DNA of 33,581 bases. Source: Oscillospiraceae bacterium (GTDB lineage: Bacteria; Bacillota; Clostridia; Oscillospirales; Oscillospiraceae). The stretch's first letter is position 1. Each line of letters begins with the position of its first letter. Location: the NCBI GenBank assembly GCA_017619535.1, contig JAFZSD010000048.1:1-33581 (forward strand). The letters run 5' to 3'. The notes beneath the pieces are model-generated. The model ran no database searches, was not told the DNA's origin, and saw nothing but the letters and a program-made list of their open reading frames with translations. Shown one piece after another: positions 31,774-33,581 of this stretch. The position numbers and the translations under genes are program-made.

Positions 31774-31806
31774 AAACAAAAAGCCCTCTTCCGAAAAGAA
31801 GAGAGC
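31774..31806 (-). terminator. Leader terminator (attenuator) upstream of the nitrogenase-like operon
   Basis: On the minus strand GCTCTCTTC (31806-31798) and GAAGAGGGC (31791-31783) form a 9-bp stem with one G-T pair around TTTTCG, followed by TTTTTGTTTG. It lies 34 nt before the first start codon and downstream of the operon promoter. In this position an intrinsic terminator implies conditional read-through. Confidence 0.75.
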
Positions 31807-32022
31807 GCAAAAAGACCGTACGTATGTACGATTACCTTATTGGCCCGCTTCGTCTCAGACATTTCTTCGATATCAGGGGGATTTTTCGATTACAGATTAC
31901 CACATCGCCGGGCAGCAGTCAATAGGGACGATGCCGCCGAAAAAGGCGTCCCCTTTCGTCCAACGGTATCTGATGGCCTTAAAACGGTCATAATGGTTGA
32001 CATACCTGACGATAGGGGGCGC
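31807..32022 (-). ncRNA. Candidate structured 5' leader (riboswitch or attenuator) of the nitrogenase-like operon
   Basis: Transcription from the promoter at 32029-32057 would give about 215 nt before the terminator hairpin. Visible pairing includes GGGACG/CGTCCC closing 31923-31954 with an inner GCC/GGC, CGTAC/GTACG near 31817-31830, and CCCTTT/AAAGGG between the 5' end and the middle. GAAGCGGGC (31851-31843) matches the 3' arm of the terminator in 8 of 9 bases and could pair with its 5' arm as an antiterminator. I do not recognise the consensus of a cobalamin, FMN, THF, Moco or other known riboswitch. Confidence 0.4.
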
Positions 32023-32028
32023 AAAGGG

Positions 32029-32057
32029 ATTATAGCACGGGCCGTTCGCCTCTGCAA
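32029..32057 (-). promoter_or_regulatory. Promoter of the nitrogenase-like operon
   Basis: On the minus strand TTGCAG (32057-32052) and a consensus TATAAT (32034-32029) are spaced by 17 nt. It is divergent from, and 32 nt away from, the pyrB promoter. Confidence 0.7.
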
Positions 32058-32088
32058 CGGCCTGATGGTGCAAATTGGACGCAGATGC

Positions 32089-32117
32089 TTGCAAGAGACT
32101 CCGTTCGATGATAATAT
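32089..32117 (+). promoter_or_regulatory. Promoter of pyrB
   Basis: TTGCAA (32089-32094) and TAATAT (32112-32117) are spaced by 17 nt, 55 nt upstream of the pyrB start. The short leader has no terminator, so PyrR-type attenuation is not evident. Confidence 0.65.
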
Positions 32118-32172
32118 ATTTTTAATTGGTACATGCTGCGGAAGATATCGCTTGAGACAAGGAGGGCGGACT

Positions 32173-33240
32173 GTGGATATAAGGCATCTCATCAACATCG
32201 GCGACGTGTCTCTCGAATGGTGGGAGTCTCTTTATTCCCTCTGTCGTGAAATAATGGCAGATCCCCACGCCTTCTCCGACTCGTGCCGCGGCAGGGTCAT
32301 GGCCTCCCTGTTCTTCGAGCCCAGCACCAGGACCTGCTTCTCCTTCCAGACGGCCATGATGCGCCTGGGCGGAAGCGTGTTCGGTTTCTCCGACCCCTCC
32401 TCCACCTCGGCCTCCAAGGGCGAGACGCTGGCGGACACCATCCGCATGGTCTCGGCCTATTCCGACGTCATCGTCATGCGCCACCCCTCTGAGGGAGCGG
32501 CAATGGCGGCGTCCCTGTACTCCGAGGTCCCTCTCATAAACGCCGGCGACGGCGGGCACATGCACCCGACCCAGACCCTCACCGACCTCACCACGATCTC
32601 CGCCCTTCGCGGCGGCATCGGCGACATGACCGTAGGACTGTGCGGCGACCTGAAGAACGGGCGTACGGTCCACTCTCTCGTCCTCGCGCTGTCCAAGTTC
32701 CCCAACATAAGCTACTGCCTGATCTCGCCCCGGGAACTGGCCATGCCGGACTACATGCTGGATTTCATGCGCAAAAACGGCCAGCGCTTCATAGAGGTCA
32801 CCTCTCTCGAGTCATCGCTCCCCCAGCTGGACATCCTGTACATGACCCGCATCCAGCGGGAGCGCTTCATAGACCCTCTGGAATACGAACGGCTCAAGGG
32901 CGTATACGTCCTGACCAGGCGCAAGCTCGACCGGGCGAAGCCCGACCTTCTAATCATGCATCCGCTGCCCCGCGTAGACGAGATCGCCCAGGACGTGGAC
33001 GACGATCCCCGCGCCGTTTACTTCGAGCAGGCGCGCTACGGCATGTTCATCCGCATGGCCCTGCTCTATCAGATGTGCCAGAAGCCGAGGATAAAGCCCG
33101 CGGTCCCGGAGAGCGCCGGAGAACATCTCTGCCGCAATCCCGTATGCATAACGCAGAAGAATCCTTACCTTCCCGTCCTCACCAAAGAAGACGACGGGCT
33201 GTGCTGCGCCTACTGCGACAAAAAAATATTGACAATCTGA
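32173..33240 (+). CDS. pyrB: Aspartate carbamoyltransferase with C-terminal PyrI-like zinc tail
   Basis: 355 aa from the GTG at 32173 (AAGGAGGGC 5 nt upstream). Residues 1-305 are a full catalytic chain. The carbamoyl-phosphate motif FFEPSTRTCFSF is at 47-58, the catalytic loop SSTSASKGETLADTIR at 76-91, HPTQTLTDL at 131-139, and the aspartate-site HPLPRVDE at 263-270. It condenses carbamoyl phosphate and aspartate in pyrimidine synthesis. Residues 310-355 add Cys320-x4-Cys325 and Cys345-x2-Cys348, with CRNPVCITQ and CCAYCDK closely resembling the zinc subdomain of the regulatory chain PyrI. The nucleotide-binding half of PyrI is absent, so the tail may aid assembly but not nucleotide control. 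Confidence 0.92.
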   Translation: MDIRHLINIGDVSLEWWESLYSLCREIMADPHAFSDSCRGRVMASLFFEPSTRTCFSFQTAMMRLGGSVFGFSDPSSTSASKGETLADTIRMVSAYSDVIVMRHPSEGAAMAASLYSEVPLINAGDGGHMHPTQTLTDLTTISALRGGIGDMTVGLCGDLKNGRTVHSLVLALSKFPNISYCLISPRELAMPDYMLDFMRKNGQRFIEVTSLESSLPQLDILYMTRIQRERFIDPLEYERLKGVYVLTRRKLDRAKPDLLIMHPLPRVDEIAQDVDDDPRAVYFEQARYGMFIRMALLYQMCQKPRIKPAVPESAGEHLCRNPVCITQKNPYLPVLTKEDDGLCCAYCDKKILTI

Positions 33241-33257
33241 TATGTCAATGCTATCAT
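33229..33257 (+). promoter_or_regulatory. Promoter of the tRNA-Gly/Arg/His cluster
   Basis: TTGACA (33229-33234) and TATCAT (33252-33257) are spaced by 17 nt. The -35 lies within the last codons of pyrB, and the -10 is 16 nt before tRNA-Gly. Confidence 0.75.
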
Positions 33258-33273
33258 TTTAAAGCTATCGTCT

Positions 33274-33347
33274 GCGGGTGTAGTTCAATGGTAGAATCCC
33301 AGCCTTCCAAGCTGGTCGCGTGGGTTCGATTCCCATCACCCGCTCCA
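33274..33347 (+). tRNA. tRNA-Gly (anticodon TCC)
   Basis: Acceptor arms GCGGGTG/CACCCGC, anticodon stem CCAGC/GCTGG with loop CTTCCAA (anticodon TCC), T-arm GTGGGTTCGATTCCCAT, discriminator T and encoded CCA. It reads GGA and related glycine codons. Confidence 0.97.
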
Positions 33348-33378
33348 CTGTTCCGCTCAGACGGAACGCGACATATAC

Positions 33379-33455
33379 GCGCCAATAGCTCAGCAGGATA
33401 GAGCAACTGCCTTCTAAGCAGTAGGTCAGGGGTTCGAATCCCTTTTGGCGTGCCA
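33379..33455 (+). tRNA. tRNA-Arg (anticodon TCT)
   Basis: Acceptor arms GCGCCAA/TTGGCGT (terminal G-T pair), anticodon stem ACTGC/GCAGT with loop CTTCTAA (anticodon TCT), T-arm CAGGGGTTCGAATCCCTT, discriminator G and encoded CCA. It reads AGA/AGG. Confidence 0.96.
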
Positions 33456-33486
33456 AACGGGAATGTTTTTCAACATTCTCAAATAT

Positions 33487-33564
33487 GGTGGGTGTAGCTC
33501 AGTTGGTTAGAGCATCGGATTGTGGTTCCGAGGGTCGTGGGTTCGAGTCCCATTACCCACCCCA
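33487..33564 (+). tRNA. tRNA-His (anticodon GTG)
   Basis: Acceptor arms GTGGGTG/TACCCAC with the His-specific extra G at 33487 opposite discriminator C. The anticodon stem TCGGA/TCCGA encloses loop TTGTGGT (anticodon GTG). The T-arm is GTGGGTTCGAGTCCCAT and CCA is encoded. Confidence 0.97.
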
Positions 33565-33581
33565 TAAGATGACGTCATCTC

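Noticed and set aside
31897..32094. Small minus-strand protein of 65 codons ending in FFGGIVPIDCCPAMW
   Set aside because: There is no ribosome binding site that I can see, and the consensus TATAAT of the operon promoter lies within it. It is kept only as an observation on the region.
31774..32173. Cobalamin riboswitch upstream of the importer operon
   Set aside because: The importer type made this a natural guess, but the conserved B12-box and GCCACTG-type core were not found on either strand of the gap.
33567..33580. 14-nt perfect palindrome AGATGACGTCATCT after tRNA-His
   Set aside because: It may be the start of a terminator for the tRNA cluster, but the window ends one base later, so neither a loop nor a T-tract can be judged.

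Overview
The window reads as chromosomal DNA of a GC-rich member of the Bacillota, most likely a gut-type member of the class Clostridia. The grounds are strong AGGAGG-type ribosome binding sites, lipoprotein signal peptides, an S-layer-homology protein, a recA-recX-rimO-prmC-DUF1385 neighbourhood, KdpD/KdpE- and WalK-like two-component systems and an osmoprotectant transporter. The family cannot be resolved from the sequence alone.

Layout. 1-3022 (minus): the start of a lipoprotein that is probably a solute-binding protein, then a three-gene osmoprotectant ABC operon (opuCB-opuCC-opuCA). 3229-3813: a PH-domain membrane protein. 3959-6689: a KdpD-like kinase with its coupled KdpE-like regulator and a second, divergent KdpE-like regulator. 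6746-11961: an orphan gene, an S-layer-homology protein with a duplicated domain, thioredoxin, a DUF169 protein, an N-acetylmuramoyl-L-alanine amidase and a polytopic membrane protein. 12016-22830 (minus): ten closely packed genes transcribed from FG-GAP lipoprotein through response regulator, histidine kinase, DUF1385, prmC, recA, recX, rimO and DUF2156 to a MATE transporter. 23031-25234: a phosphopantetheinyl transferase, tRNA-Leu, and a Fic gene surrounded by copies of ATTCCCTTAA that looks like a small acquired islet.

The most interesting part is 25252-32057 (minus). A seven-gene, translationally coupled operon encodes a TM1266-like small protein, a NifH-like reductase, NifD-like and NifK-like subunits, and a complete FecBCD/BtuFCD-type ABC importer. 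No nifB, nifE or nifN lies in the window, so this is a nitrogenase-like reductase of unknown substrate and not a nitrogen-fixation cluster. Its leader is about 240 nt long and ends in an intrinsic terminator just before the first gene. An upstream segment could pair with that terminator, so the operon looks attenuated, possibly by a riboswitch. A reasonable model is that the importer brings in a metal-containing or tetrapyrrole-like compound which the reductase then modifies.

The window closes with a divergently transcribed pyrB carrying a PyrI-like zinc tail, followed by a tRNA-Gly, tRNA-Arg, tRNA-His cluster whose promoter overlaps the end of pyrB. Promoters were called by eye from -35/-10 hexamers. 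No CRISPR array, rRNA or intact transposase was seen.
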